From assembly GCF_004168625.1 (NCBI RefSeq), contig NZ_SDWW01000025.1, positions 1 to 64,000 on the forward strand: DNA of 64,000 bases, in the 5' to 3' direction. Source of the stretch: Pengzhenrongella frigida (GTDB lineage Bacteria; Actinomycetota; Actinomycetes; Actinomycetales; Cellulomonadaceae). This document shows, in pieces, positions 24,095 through 32,977 of this stretch (positions are counted from its first letter, which is position 1; every line of letters starts with the position of its first letter). The notes beneath the pieces were generated by a model. That model did no database searches. It was not told the origin of the DNA and saw nothing but the letters and a program-made list of their open reading frames with translations. Both the position numbers and the translations under genes were made by a program.

Positions 24095-25317
24095 CGGGGG
24101 CCGACGCGACCCAGGTCTCGGTCGCGCTGCGCATCGGCGAGCAGGACGTGCACGCCGGAACCGCCTTCATCCAAGAGCGTCGGGGTGCGCTCTCCACGAC
24201 CTTCACCTACACCCCGGCGTTCCAGTCCGACACCCGCGGGTTCTCGATCAGCCCCGACCTGCCACTGACCGCAGGCCGACACCACCTCACGGGCCTGCCC
24301 GGAGTTTTCGCCGACAGCGCCCCCGACCGGTGGGGCCACAATCTGATCGCCAAACGGGTCCGCGGCGAGGCCCGCCACGACGGCCGACCGGTCCCCACCG
24401 TCCTGGAGGTCGACAACCTCCTGGGGGTCAGCGACCTGACCCGCCAGGGAGCGCTGCGGTTCCGCCTCGACGACGGGCCGTTCCTGGCCGCAGATTCGCA
24501 CGTGCCCACCCTGATCGAGCTACCCAAGCTGCTGCGAGCCGCGGACGCGATCTCCACCGGCAACGAGGGCGACACCCTGGCCGCGGTCAAGGTGCTCCTG
24601 GACGCGGGGACCGGCTCGCTCGGCGGGGCCCGACCCAAAGCCTCCGTGCGAGACGGGGAGCGACTGCTGATCGCCAAGTTCCCCCACCCCGGCGACCAGT
24701 GGGACGTCATGGCGTGGGAGAAGACCGTTCTGGACCTCGCCGAACGCGTAGGGATCGCCGTGCCCCGCAGGCGCCTGGTCAGCATCGACGGACGACACGC
24801 GCTGCTGCTCGACAGATTCGACCGGATAGGTGCGCAGCGGGTGCACTACCTCAGCGCGATGTCCCTGGTCGGCGGCCACGACGGGACCACGTACGACTAC
24901 CTCGAGGTCGCCGAAGCGCTCGCCAGGCACGGCGCCACCGTCGCTGCCGACCTCGCTCAGCTGTGGCTGCGCATCGCGTTCTTCCTCGCGGTGAACAACA
25001 CCGACGACCACCTGCGCAACCACGGGTTCCTGCGCGCACGGGCCGGGTGGTCACTGGCACCCGCCTTCGACGTCAACCCCAACCCGGACCCGCGGGCCCA
25101 GCCCGTGACCTCCATCGGGTTCGCGTCCGGCTCACGCGCCGTGCGCCGGCAGGCGCTGCTGGCCTGCGCCGGCGACTTCGGCCTCAGCCCCCAGGTCGCG
25201 AAAGAGAAGCTCGCGACCGTGACAGCGAGCGTGAACAACTGGCGTCAGGTCGCGGCAAGCAACGACATCCAAGCGGGCGAGCAAGACCTGTTCACCGACT
25301 GCTTTCAAGCCGAATGA
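24091..25317 (+). CDS. hipA: HipA-family serine/threonine kinase toxin
   Basis: 408 residues, a normal full-length HipA. The N-terminal subdomain (about 10-110) contains LPGVFADSAPDRWG. Kinase motifs follow: the P-loop-like GSLGGARPKAS (about 176-186), LLDRFDR (about 247-253), the catalytic NNTDDHLRNHG (about 302-312) and the metal-binding APAFDVNP (about 327-334). E. coli HipA phosphorylates glutamyl-tRNA synthetase and causes persistence; the target here is unknown. All catalytic residues appear present, so the toxin is likely active and held by HipB. Confidence 0.9.
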   Translation: MTGADATQVSVALRIGEQDVHAGTAFIQERRGALSTTFTYTPAFQSDTRGFSISPDLPLTAGRHHLTGLPGVFADSAPDRWGHNLIAKRVRGEARHDGRPVPTVLEVDNLLGVSDLTRQGALRFRLDDGPFLAADSHVPTLIELPKLLRAADAISTGNEGDTLAAVKVLLDAGTGSLGGARPKASVRDGERLLIAKFPHPGDQWDVMAWEKTVLDLAERVGIAVPRRRLVSIDGRHALLLDRFDRIGAQRVHYLSAMSLVGGHDGTTYDYLEVAEALARHGATVAADLAQLWLRIAFFLAVNNTDDHLRNHGFLRARAGWSLAPAFDVNPNPDPRAQPVTSIGFASGSRAVRRQALLACAGDFGLSPQVAKEKLATVTASVNNWRQVAASNDIQAGEQDLFTDCFQAE

Positions 25318-25566
25318 AGGCACCGCCACGGGCGGCCGGCGAACGGAGGTAACCCCGAGCATCTCAGCGGTCAGCCGCACGTTGGCCGCGCCCGATGCCG
25401 AGCCCCGCGCGAGAACCGGCCTTCGCCCCGGCGGCCGGGAGTTCTGACAGGATCGGGCGATAACCAGCACAGGGCTCTCTCGCGGGCGGCCGGACGAGTT
25501 GCGGGAGGGGTACGCAATGGCCGAGGTTGGCGCGATCCTCGAGCCCGCGTTAACGAGGCTTGGCTC

Positions 25567-25803
25567 GTGACCACGAACAACTTGGCCAACGCTGTCCTTC
25601 CGCTGGTTCGCACCCGCGCCGACCTGCACCGCTGGGGCGCCGCGAACGAGCACGACCGTCAGATGCACGAGGCCGTCGACATCCTGCAAGCTGCCATCCC
25701 GTCCACAGATCCGTCCGAGGCCCATGCCGTGACCCACAAGGCGCTTGCTTCCGCGATCACGGTCATCGCCCGGGCCGACGACTCCAGCAGATCGACTGCA
25801 TGA
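25567..25803 (+). CDS. Small hypothetical protein at the island's right end
   Basis: 78 residues that I do not recognise. It is soluble and helical (NNLANAVLPLVRTRADLHRW, then MHEAVDILQAAI and HKALASAITVIARAD) with no membrane segment. Start is GTG 25567; a weak purine-rich site lies upstream. The 249 bp between hipA and this gene contain nothing else I can support. It is the last cargo gene before the right attachment site and could be an accessory of excision or regulation; that is speculation. Confidence 0.5.
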   Translation: MTTNNLANAVLPLVRTRADLHRWGAANEHDRQMHEAVDILQAAIPSTDPSEAHAVTHKALASAITVIARADDSSRSTA

Positions 25804-26046
25804 CAAGGGGTAGCTCCACACTCGAGAATACAAGAATTTCACCCAGAAATCGACCGCCTCAATGTGTCACAACGGCAAAATCACGATTCGACGGCGCGAA
25901 TTCTGCTCACTTTTTCGGGGTTACCGAAACAATGTCACCGAACCGTCAATCTATCGACGATCACTGCGTAGGCACCCCAGAGTGCCTATGCACAGGTCGG
26001 AGCCGATCCGCTGATGCGACCCGGCCCTCTGACCTGCTGTTATACC
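25804..26046. other. Non-coding right end of the island
   Basis: These 243 bp are richer in A and T than the rest of the window and carry no gene. A 10-base near-perfect inverted repeat (GCGTAGGCAC at 25966-25975, GTGCCTATGC at 25982-25991) lies about 55 bp inside the right repeat. It may be a terminator or an integrase arm-binding site. Confidence 0.4.
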
Positions 26047-26089
26047 GTCGGGCTGACAGGATTTGAACCTGCGACCCCCTGACCCCCAG
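26047..26089. repeat. Right attachment site (43-bp direct repeat within tRNA-Pro)
   Basis: Identical to 9861-9903 over 43 bases and identical to the 3' part of the functional tRNA-Pro gene. Integration here leaves the tRNA intact because the element brings the same 3' end. Confidence 0.92.
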
Positions 26090-26121
26090 TCAGGTGCGCT
26101 ACCAAGCTGCGCTACAGCCCG
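26048..26121 (-). tRNA. tRNA-Pro (anticodon GGG)
   Basis: The minus strand folds into a canonical cloverleaf: acceptor CGGGCTG with CAGCCCG, D-arm GCGC/GCGC, anticodon stem CCTGA/TCAGG with loop CTGGGGG (anticodon GGG), and T-arm CAGG-TTCAAAT-CCTG. The discriminator is A and CCA is not encoded. The 3' portion doubles as the integration site of the 16 kb island, and its original terminator is now at 9826-9856. Confidence 0.96.
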
Positions 26122-26147
26122 CCGGCCCCGGAGGGCCAGCGGAAACA

Positions 26148-27239
26148 CTACCTCACCGGGGCCCCGGTTCCAGACCCTCGCCCGGCGGCCCGCATCACGT
26201 TCAGCTCCGCCCCCACCACCCCGAGCACCGCGAGGTCCACGACAACCCCCGCCATCGCCGCCCACTGGTCGAGCCGGAACACCGCGACCTGCGTCACCAG
26301 CAGCGAGACCAGCACCGCCCGCCGGAACCACACGTACCCCACCAGCCGGTCCCCGCGCACCCGTGCAGCCCCGATCATCACGAACAAGACTGACACTCCC
26401 CCGCTGACCACCAGCGCGCCCACGACCCAACCAGGCACCGCACTCCCGCCGACCCACACAACCAGCCCGCGCCCGACGGTCGCCACCCCGGCCAGCGAGA
26501 GCACCCCCACCGCAACCCACGGCGCCCACCGCGCCCGCACCACGAGCCTCGTCGCCCGCACCACCCACGACGCCACCGCCCCGATCGGATCGGGCAGTTC
26601 GTCGGCGTCGGACTCGACCACGTCCAGCAGCGCCCGCACCTCCCCCGCCCCGGCCACGGGCCCAGCCGAGGAGACCAGGTCGCGCGCGCGACGTCGGGCA
26701 CGCGTGCTGAAGCCGCCCGCAACCCCCGCCACAGCCAGGTCCACGGCCCCAGCAAGCGCCTCGGAGGCGTGCGGCGGTCGACGCCCCTGCACACCCTCGG
26801 AGACGAGCAGCAGAGCGACCACCACGAGGTAGATCAGCGACGCCGTCGGCTCGTAGAAGTAGTCGTTGTCCGACGTGACGAACTTGCCGATCTCGTCGAT
26901 GAACAGCCCGAACCCGACCCCGCCCACGAGTGCCCCGACCGGCCGCACCACGGGCCCCGCGAACGACAGCAGCAGCACGAACGCGAGCGCCATCAGCAGC
27001 CCGCCCCACAGCACGTGCGCCACGTGCAGCCCGCCGCCCCCGAGCTGCGGGTACCCCAGCGCAGCCAGCGACAAACGAACCAGCAGCACCGTGACAACAG
27101 CAGAGACGAAGAACCCCGCCACGTGCCGCCCGCCGGCCTCGTCCCGCGGCAGCCCCCAGCGCAGCAGCAGGCCCCGGCGCCGAACCCCGTCGGGTCCGGC
27201 CACCGGGGCCGCGTCGCTAGCTGAAGAGGACGAGCTCAA
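26148..27239 (-). CDS. Multi-pass membrane protein, function unknown
   Basis: 363 residues from TTG 27239, which overlaps the der stop (TTGA), so it is coupled to der. About eight or nine hydrophobic segments are visible (for example [53 protein letters not shown]). A conserved-looking [13 protein letters not shown] segment with two acidic residues and a Lys lies between helices near residue 120. I do not recognise a named family; similar proteins occur in actinobacteria beside integral-membrane or TIGR-type unknowns. The longer ORF start at 27590 lies inside der and is rejected. Confidence 0.65.
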   Translation of the reverse strand: MSSSSSASDAAPVAGPDGVRRRGLLLRWGLPRDEAGGRHVAGFFVSAVVTVLLVRLSLAALGYPQLGGGGLHVAHVLWGGLLMALAFVLLLSFAGPVVRPVGALVGGVGFGLFIDEIGKFVTSDNDYFYEPTASLIYLVVVALLLVSEGVQGRRPPHASEALAGAVDLAVAGVAGGFSTRARRRARDLVSSAGPVAGAGEVRALLDVVESDADELPDPIGAVASWVVRATRLVVRARWAPWVAVGVLSLAGVATVGRGLVVWVGGSAVPGWVVGALVVSGGVSVLFVMIGAARVRGDRLVGYVWFRRAVLVSLLVTQVAVFRLDQWAAMAGVVVDLAVLGVVGAELNVMRAAGRGSGTGAPVR

Positions 27240-28774
27240 CGCCGGCGCTTCTCCCGCACCCGCACCGAGATCGAGATCGGCGTGCCCTCGAACCCGAAGG
27301 TCTCGCGCAGCATCCGCTCGATGTACCGCCGGTACCCCGCCTCGAGGAACCCGGTGGTGAACAGCACGAACCGCGGCGGGCAGGTGGCCGCCTGGGTCGC
27401 GAACAGGATCCGCGGCTGCTTGCCACCGCGCAGCGGGTGCGGGTGCGAGGCCACGAGCTCGCCGAGGAACGCGTTGAGCTTCCCGGTCGAGATCCGGGTC
27501 TCCCACGATGCGAGCGCGCGCTCCAGCGCCGGAACCATCCGGTCGGTGTGCCAGCCGGTCTTCGCGGAGAAGTTGATCCGCGGGGCCCACTGCACCTGCA
27601 CGAGGTCCTGGTCGATCTCACGCTCGAGGAACGAGCGACGGTCCTCGTCCATCAGGTCCCACTTGTTGTACGCGATCACCAGCGCGCGCCCGGCCTCGAC
27701 GACCTGGGAGATCACGCGGGTGTCCTGCTCGGTCATCTTGACCGAGGCGTCCACCAGCACGACGGCGACCTCCGCCTTCTCGATCGCGGCCTGCGTGCGC
27801 AGCGAGGCGTAGAAGTCGGCGCCCGAGGTCTGGTGCACGCGGCGGCGGATGCCGGCGGTGTCGACGAACCACCACGGCTTGCCCTTGAGCATGACGAGCT
27901 CGTCGACCGGGTCGCGGGTGGTGCCGGCGACGTCGTCGACCACGACGCGCTGCGAGCCGAGCACCTTGTTCAGCAGCGAGGACTTGCCGACGTTCGGCCG
28001 GCCGACGAGGGCCACCCGGCGCGGGCCGCCCACGGGGATCGCGGCGCCGTGCGCGGAGATGGTCGGCAGCGCCTTCATGGCGGCGTCGAGCAGGTCGCCC
28101 GTGCCGCGCCCGTGCAGGGCGGAGACGGGGTGCGGCTCGCCGAGCCCGAGGCTCCACAGGTCGGTGGCGTCGGACTCGGTGCGCGGGCCGTCGACCTTGT
28201 TGGCGCACAGCACGACCGGCTTGCCGGCCTTGCGCAGCAGCTTCACGACGCGCTCGTCGGTCGCCGTCGGGCCCACCTGGGCGTCGACGACGAACAGCAC
28301 GGCGTCGGCCAGCGAGATCGCGATCTCGGCCTGCTCGGCCACGCGCGCGGCGATGCCCTTGGCGTCGACCTCCCAGCCACCGGTGTCGATGACGGTGAAG
28401 TGCCGGCCCGCCCACTCGGCGCGGTAGTTCACCCGGTCGCGGGTGACGCCGGGCTTGTCCTCGACGACGGCCTCGCGGCGGCCGAGGATGCGGTTCACCA
28501 GCGTCGACTTGCCCACGTTGGGGCGGCCGACGACGGCGAGCACGGGCAGCGGCGCGGATCCGGGCTCGCCGGCCTCGTCGGCGAACTCGCCGTTGAGGAG
28601 CTCCTCGTCGTCGTCCTCGAGCTCGTAGTCGGCCATCCCGGCGCGCAGCGCGCGCTCACGGGCAGCATCGAGTTCAGTTTCGTCCGCGGCCTCGGCAGCG
28701 GTTTTCTCGGCCACGACGGGTGCCGTCACGTCCGGCACTAGCTCGTCGGGCAGGGTCTGGTCGGTTCCACTCAT
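27236..28774 (-). CDS. der: Ribosome biogenesis GTPase Der (EngA)
   Basis: 512 residues. Two tandem Era-like GTPase domains are present: G1 motifs GRPNVGKST (83-91) and GRPNVGKSS (about 256-264), each with DTGG/DTAG-type G3 and NKVD/NKWD-type G4 motifs. A C-terminal KH-like domain ends in RVREKRRR. Der binds the 50S subunit and is needed for its assembly. An acidic N-terminal extension of about 75 residues is normal for actinobacteria. The gene lies 26 bp after the acyltransferase gene and overlaps the membrane protein gene. Confidence 0.96.
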   Translation of the reverse strand: MSGTDQTLPDELVPDVTAPVVAEKTAAEAADETELDAARERALRAGMADYELEDDDEELLNGEFADEAGEPGSAPLPVLAVVGRPNVGKSTLVNRILGRREAVVEDKPGVTRDRVNYRAEWAGRHFTVIDTGGWEVDAKGIAARVAEQAEIAISLADAVLFVVDAQVGPTATDERVVKLLRKAGKPVVLCANKVDGPRTESDATDLWSLGLGEPHPVSALHGRGTGDLLDAAMKALPTISAHGAAIPVGGPRRVALVGRPNVGKSSLLNKVLGSQRVVVDDVAGTTRDPVDELVMLKGKPWWFVDTAGIRRRVHQTSGADFYASLRTQAAIEKAEVAVVLVDASVKMTEQDTRVISQVVEAGRALVIAYNKWDLMDEDRRSFLEREIDQDLVQVQWAPRINFSAKTGWHTDRMVPALERALASWETRISTGKLNAFLGELVASHPHPLRGGKQPRILFATQAATCPPRFVLFTTGFLEAGYRRYIERMLRETFGFEGTPISISVRVREKRRR

Positions 28775-28800
28775 ACCCCTATCCTCCCAGCCCGCGGGCC

Positions 28801-29559
28801 TTACTTCGAACCGCGCCCCGATCGCAGCGGGTCATCGGTCGGCAGAGGGAGCCGGGTGCGCGCCGCCGCGGACGTCACCAGGTCCGCCAGCGCGACCCGG
28901 ATCGCCTCGTTCGCGCGCTCGAGCGCGACCCGCCCGGACGTGCCGGGCGTGCGCTCCAGCTCCAGCGGCCGGCCGAACTCGACGGCCAGGCACCGGCCCA
29001 GCCCGGGCACCCGCGCGACGCCGTCGCCGGTGCGCCGGATCCCGAGCATCGCGACCGGGACGACGACGGCCGGCGCGTTCAGCGCGAGCCACGCGACCCC
29101 GGCCTGCGCGCTGGTCGCGTCGCCGCGGCCGCGGGTGCCCTCGGGGAACACCCCGACCACTCCCCCGCGCCGCAGCACCGCGAGGGCGCTGACCAGCGCA
29201 CCGCGGCCGCCGTCCTTCTCGACCGGGATCGACCCGGAGGCGCGCAGCAGCACGCCGCTGGGGCCGGTGAAGCTCTCGGCCTTGACGAGCAGGTGGACCG
29301 GGCGCGGGGTGACGCCGACGATCACAGGACCGTCCATCGCGCTGGTGTGGTTGGCGGCGAACAGCACCGGGCCGCTCGTCGGCACGTTGCCGATCCCGGT
29401 CACCCGGGTGTCCCACACCCCGTACGCGAGGAAGTGACCGACCCAGTGCGACCAGCGCGGCCCCCACACCGACGGGCCCACCCGCCCACCGGTCGCCTGC
29501 CCGACGGCGGCCTGCTCGCGTCCGGCATCGGCGCGGCCGAACCCGCGGGGTCGGGTCAT
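28801..29559 (-). CDS. 1-acyl-glycerol-3-phosphate acyltransferase (PlsC-like)
   Basis: 252 residues. The acyltransferase motifs are complete: NHTSAMD with catalytic H71-x4-D76, and FPEGTRG at 138-144. A hydrophobic segment near 40-48 may associate with the membrane. The enzyme would acylate lysophosphatidic acid in phospholipid synthesis, although this subfamily next to cmk-der is often annotated only generally. ATG 29559 overlaps the cmk stop in ATGA; the longer ORF from 30135 is a shadow. Confidence 0.88.
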   Translation of the reverse strand: MTRPRGFGRADAGREQAAVGQATGGRVGPSVWGPRWSHWVGHFLAYGVWDTRVTGIGNVPTSGPVLFAANHTSAMDGPVIVGVTPRPVHLLVKAESFTGPSGVLLRASGSIPVEKDGGRGALVSALAVLRRGGVVGVFPEGTRGRGDATSAQAGVAWLALNAPAVVVPVAMLGIRRTGDGVARVPGLGRCLAVEFGRPLELERTPGTSGRVALERANEAIRVALADLVTSAAARTRLPLPTDDPLRSGRGSK

Positions 29560-30296
29560 GCAGCGCGCCCGGTGACCGTGGCGACCACGTCGAGCACCGC
29601 CTGGACGGTCTGCTCGAGATCGAGGTCGGAGGAGTCGACGGTGACGACGCCGTCGGCCGCGACGTGGAACTGCACCACGGTGGAGTCGTCGGCGTCGCGG
29701 CGCAGCACCTGGTCGCGGGTGGCGAGCATCGCGGCCGCGTCGGCGGTGCCGTGCACGTCCAGGGCGCGCCGGGCGAGCCGGGCGTCCTCGCTCGCGGTGA
29801 GCAGGATGCGCGCGTCGGCGTCGGGCGCCACGACGGTGGTGATGTCGCGGCCCTCGGCGAGCACGCCGCGCCCGCCCGAGAACGAGTCGGGGAGCCCCTG
29901 GGCGGCGATGGCCGCGCGCTGCAGCCGGACCAGCTCGGCCCGCACGGCGAGGTTGGTGGCGACCGCGCTGACGGCCGTCGAGATGCGGGTGTCCCGGATT
30001 GCCTCGGCGACGTCCACGCCGCCCACGTGCACGGTCGGGGCCTGCGGGTCCACGCCCATCACCAGCGGGAGCGCGGCCACCTCGGCGGCGACCGCGTCGG
30101 CGTCGTCCAACGGCACGCCGCGCTCGAGGCACCACCAGGTCGCCGCGCGGTACATCGCGCCGGTGTCGAGGTAGGCGAGCCCGAGCCGGGTCGCGACCCG
30201 TTTGGACACCGACGACTTGCCGGACCCGGACGGTCCGTCGATCGCGATCACCAGCGGAGTGGAGGGGGTCGTGCCGGGCATGTGTGCGGTTCCCAT
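29556..30296 (-). CDS. cmk: Cytidylate kinase
   Basis: 246 residues. Walker A GPSGSGKSS (21-29) is followed by the CMP-binding YLDTGAMYRA and a typical GRDITTVVAPDADARILLTA segment. It phosphorylates CMP and dCMP for nucleotide recycling. The ATG at 30296 shares a base with the upstream tyrA stop (TGATG); ATG 30281 (MPGTT) is an alternative start with GATGGGAA ahead of it. The order tyrA-cmk-plsC-der is a known conserved actinobacterial string. Confidence 0.94.
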   Translation of the reverse strand: MGTAHMPGTTPSTPLVIAIDGPSGSGKSSVSKRVATRLGLAYLDTGAMYRAATWWCLERGVPLDDADAVAAEVAALPLVMGVDPQAPTVHVGGVDVAEAIRDTRISTAVSAVATNLAVRAELVRLQRAAIAAQGLPDSFSGGRGVLAEGRDITTVVAPDADARILLTASEDARLARRALDVHGTADAAAMLATRDQVLRRDADDSTVVQFHVAADGVVTVDSSDLDLEQTVQAVLDVVATVTGRAA

Positions 30297-31423
30297 CAGC
30301 TTGCGAGCCGCCAGCCGCGCGCGGTCAGTTCGGTCTGGAGGTGCTCGGCCCGGCCGGGCAGCACCGAGATGGCCGCCATGCCCACGGGTCGGCCCGAGGA
30401 GTGCTCGAGCTGCAGGTCCTCGAGGTTGACGCCGGCCGCGCCGACGTCGGTGAGCAGGCGGGCGAGCTCGCCGGGCGCGTCGGGCACGAGGACGGTGACC
30501 ACGGCGTAGACGCTGGGCGTCCCACCGTGCTTGCCGGGGATCCGGGCGACCCCCGCGTTGCCGCCCGCGAGGGTGCGCGCGAGCACGCCGAGCGCGCCGG
30601 GGACGGTCTCCGGCCCGGCGCCGGGCTGGGCCGCCTGGTCGAGCGCATCGATGAGCAGGTCCAGGTCCGCGCGCATCGCGACCAGCACGGCAGCGACGGC
30701 CTCGGCGTTCGCGGCCAGGATCGACGTCCACAGCGTGGGGTCGCTCGCAGCGACCCGCGTGACGTCGCGCAGGCCCTGACCGGACAGGTCGAGGGCCGCG
30801 TGGGGTGCGTCGCGCAGGCGCATCGCCACCAGGCTCGCGGCGACCTGCGGCACGTGCGAGACGACCGCGACGGCGTCGTCGTGCGCGCGCGGGTCCATCG
30901 AGCGGGGCACCGCGCCGAGGTCGGCGGCCAGGTCGCGCACGGCGAGCAGCGCGTCCCGGGACGACTCGCCCGAGTCGGTGATCACCCAGGGGCGACCGAC
31001 GAACAGGTCGGGCAGGGCCGCGGCCGGGCCGGTCTTCTCCCGGCCGGCCATCGGGTGCGAACCGACGTACCGGGTCAGGTCCGCCCCCGCGGCGCGCAGC
31101 GAGTCCAGCACGTGCCCCTTGATGCTGGCGAGGTCCGTGACGACGGCGGTCGGGTGCGCGGCCAGCTCGGCCAGCACGACGTCGGCGGTCACGTCAGGCG
31201 GCGCGGCCACGACCACGAGGGTCACCGGGGCGTCGTCGGGCGCGGGCAGGCGACCGGCCCCGACGTCGCGCGCCAGGGCGAGCGCGGTGCGCGAGGGATC
31301 CCACAGCACGACGTCGACCCCGCGGGTGGACAGGCCGAGGCCGACGCTCGCGCCGAGCAGGCCCGTGCCGACGACCCGGACCGGGCCACGCGTGGCGACC
31401 GGAGCCGAGTCGTCCAGGCTCAC
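30296..31423 (-). CDS. tyrA: Prephenate dehydrogenase
   Basis: 375 residues. The NAD(P)-binding GTGLLGASVG starts near residue 19. The prephenate dehydrogenase core follows, with SHPMAGREKTG (catalytic His region, about 141-151). A C-terminal ACT-like domain (about 300-375; YAVVTVLVPDAPGELARLL) suggests feedback control by tyrosine. It converts prephenate to 4-hydroxyphenylpyruvate. It sits 7 bp after rluB. Confidence 0.93.
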   Translation of the reverse strand: MSLDDSAPVATRGPVRVVGTGLLGASVGLGLSTRGVDVVLWDPSRTALALARDVGAGRLPAPDDAPVTLVVVAAPPDVTADVVLAELAAHPTAVVTDLASIKGHVLDSLRAAGADLTRYVGSHPMAGREKTGPAAALPDLFVGRPWVITDSGESSRDALLAVRDLAADLGAVPRSMDPRAHDDAVAVVSHVPQVAASLVAMRLRDAPHAALDLSGQGLRDVTRVAASDPTLWTSILAANAEAVAAVLVAMRADLDLLIDALDQAAQPGAGPETVPGALGVLARTLAGGNAGVARIPGKHGGTPSVYAVVTVLVPDAPGELARLLTDVGAAGVNLEDLQLEHSSGRPVGMAAISVLPGRAEHLQTELTARGWRLAS

Positions 31424-31430
31424 GCCGCGG

Positions 31431-32306
31431 TCACATCCCGACCGTGGTCATCAGCGAGCCGACCTCGGGCTGGCTGAGCACCCGAGTCGTGCCCGAGCGC
31501 AGGTCGCCGAGCCGGATCGGGCCGATCTGGGTGCGCACGAGGCGGTTGACCGGGTGGCCGACCTCCTCGAACAGGCGGCGCACGATGCGGTTGCGGCCCT
31601 CGTGCAGCACGATCTCGACCAGCGCGGCCTGCGGCGTGGAGTCGACGATGTGGTACCGGTCGACCTTGGCGATGCCGTCCTCGAGCATGATGCCGTGCAG
31701 CATCTTGTTGGCGACGTTCGAGGCCACGCGGCCCTCGACGTACGCGAGGTAGGTCTTGGGCACCACGTGCGACGGGTGCGCGAGGCGGTTGGCCAGCTCG
31801 CCGTCGTTCGTGAGCAGCAGCAGCCCCTCGGTCTCGGCGTCGAGCCGGCCGATGTGGAACAGGCGCTCGTCGCGGTCCGCGACGAACCGGGCGAGCGACG
31901 GGCGCCCCTCCGGGTCGTGCATCGTGGACACGACGCCGAGCGGCTTGTTCAGCGCGATCGTCACCAGCGAGGTGTCGAGCTGGACGCGCATCCCGTCGAG
32001 GTGGATGATCGCCGTCGTCGGGTCGACCCGCACGCCGAGCTCACGCATCTGGACGCCGTCGACCGTGACCCGGCCGGAGGCGATGAGGTCCTCGCACGCG
32101 CGCCGCGAGCCGAGGCCCGCCGTGGCCAGGACCTTCTGCAGCCGGATGCCGTCGGCGACGTGCACGTCGCGCTCGGGCTCGGGCGGGGTCACGGGCCGGG
32201 CGGGCCGGCCCAGCGTCGGGCGCTGACGCGCGGGCGCTCCGCCGGAGCTGCGACCGGCTCCCCGCTGTCCGCGTTCCGGGCGGTTGCCACCAGTGCTCGT
32301 GCTCAC
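31431..32306 (-). CDS. rluB: Ribosomal large-subunit pseudouridine synthase (RluB/RsuA family)
   Basis: 291 residues. An N-terminal S4 RNA-binding domain (about 54-95; RLQKVLATAGLGSRRACEDL) is followed by the pseudouridine synthase domain with catalytic D156 in GRLDAETEGLLLL and the motif EGRNRIVRRLFEEVGHPV. A 45-residue Gly/Arg/Pro-rich leader is common in actinobacteria. The start ATG 32306 overlaps the scpB stop, a conserved scpA-scpB-rluB order. Confidence 0.94.
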   Translation of the reverse strand: MSTSTGGNRPERGQRGAGRSSGGAPARQRPTLGRPARPVTPPEPERDVHVADGIRLQKVLATAGLGSRRACEDLIASGRVTVDGVQMRELGVRVDPTTAIIHLDGMRVQLDTSLVTIALNKPLGVVSTMHDPEGRPSLARFVADRDERLFHIGRLDAETEGLLLLTNDGELANRLAHPSHVVPKTYLAYVEGRVASNVANKMLHGIMLEDGIAKVDRYHIVDSTPQAALVEIVLHEGRNRIVRRLFEEVGHPVNRLVRTQIGPIRLGDLRSGTTRVLSQPEVGSLMTTVGM

Positions 32307-32977
32307 GTGTCATCTCCTGCTACATCGTCTACGCCCTCGAAGGCGTCGAAATCTGGAAGGTACGGTGCCAGGGGCGGCATCTCATCGAGCGAACCGAGCC
32401 CCATCCGCTCCAAGAAGTATCCCGTAGTCCCGTACAGGACCGCGCCGCTCGACGGATCGGTGCCGATCTCCGCGACCAGGCCGCGGGAGGTGAGGGTGCG
32501 CACGACGCCGTCGACGTTGACCCCGCGTACCGCCGAGACCTGCCCGCGGGTGGCCGGCTGGCGGTACGCGATCACCGCGAGGGTCTCGAGCGCGGCCTGG
32601 GTCAGGCGCGCGGTCTGGCCCTCCAGGACGAAGCGGCCGACGACGTCCGCGTACGCCGGCGCCGAGTAGATCCGCCACCCGTTGCCGGCCCGGCGCAGGT
32701 CGAACCCGCGGGGTCGCGCGCCGGTGGGCCGGCCGTCGACGAGGCCGCGGTACTCGGCCGCGAGCTCGGCGCACAGCTCCTCGACGACGGCCGTCGGCAG
32801 CGCGAGCACGCTCGCCAGCTGCACGGCGGGGATCGGCTCGTCGGCGACCATGAGCACGGCCTCGAGCGCGGCGAGCGCGCCGCCGGGCAGGTCGGCGACG
32901 TCGAACGCCAGCTCGTCGGCCGCGACGTCGGGCGTGCTGGCCACGCCGTTCACCGGGCCTGCGTCGGACTCGGTCAT
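32303..32977 (-). CDS. scpB: Segregation and condensation protein B
   Basis: 224 residues. Two winged-helix domains are recognisable (GALAALEAVLMVADEPIPAV, and LTQAALETLAVIAYRQPATR with the following GVNVDGVVRTLTSRGL). ScpB is the KITE subunit of the Smc-ScpAB condensin. The Smc gene is not in this window. ATG 32977 overlaps the scpA stop; the larger ORF from 33613 is a shadow of scpA. The acidic C-terminus is normal for actinobacteria. Confidence 0.94.
   Translation of the reverse strand: MTESDAGPVNGVASTPDVAADELAFDVADLPGGALAALEAVLMVADEPIPAVQLASVLALPTAVVEELCAELAAEYRGLVDGRPTGARPRGFDLRRAGNGWRIYSAPAYADVVGRFVLEGQTARLTQAALETLAVIAYRQPATRGQVSAVRGVNVDGVVRTLTSRGLVAEIGTDPSSGAVLYGTTGYFLERMGLGSLDEMPPLAPYLPDFDAFEGVDDVAGDDT

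Larger units (their letters stand above)
9861..26089. mobile_element. tRNA-Pro-integrated defence island
   Basis: A 16.2 kb segment lies between perfect 43-bp direct repeats that match the tRNA-Pro 3' end. It starts with a tyrosine integrase next to the left repeat. Cargo in order: AbiEi/AbiEii, a small membrane ORF, a Phd-like antitoxin with a broken toxin, jetABCD, an ISL3-like remnant, HipB/HipA and a small unknown protein. No relaxase, conjugation, replication or phage structural genes are present, and no excisionase is recognised. It is therefore probably mobilised only in trans or is a fixed genomic island. The intact tRNA is rebuilt at the right end, with its 5' half in flanking chromosome. 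Confidence 0.88.
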
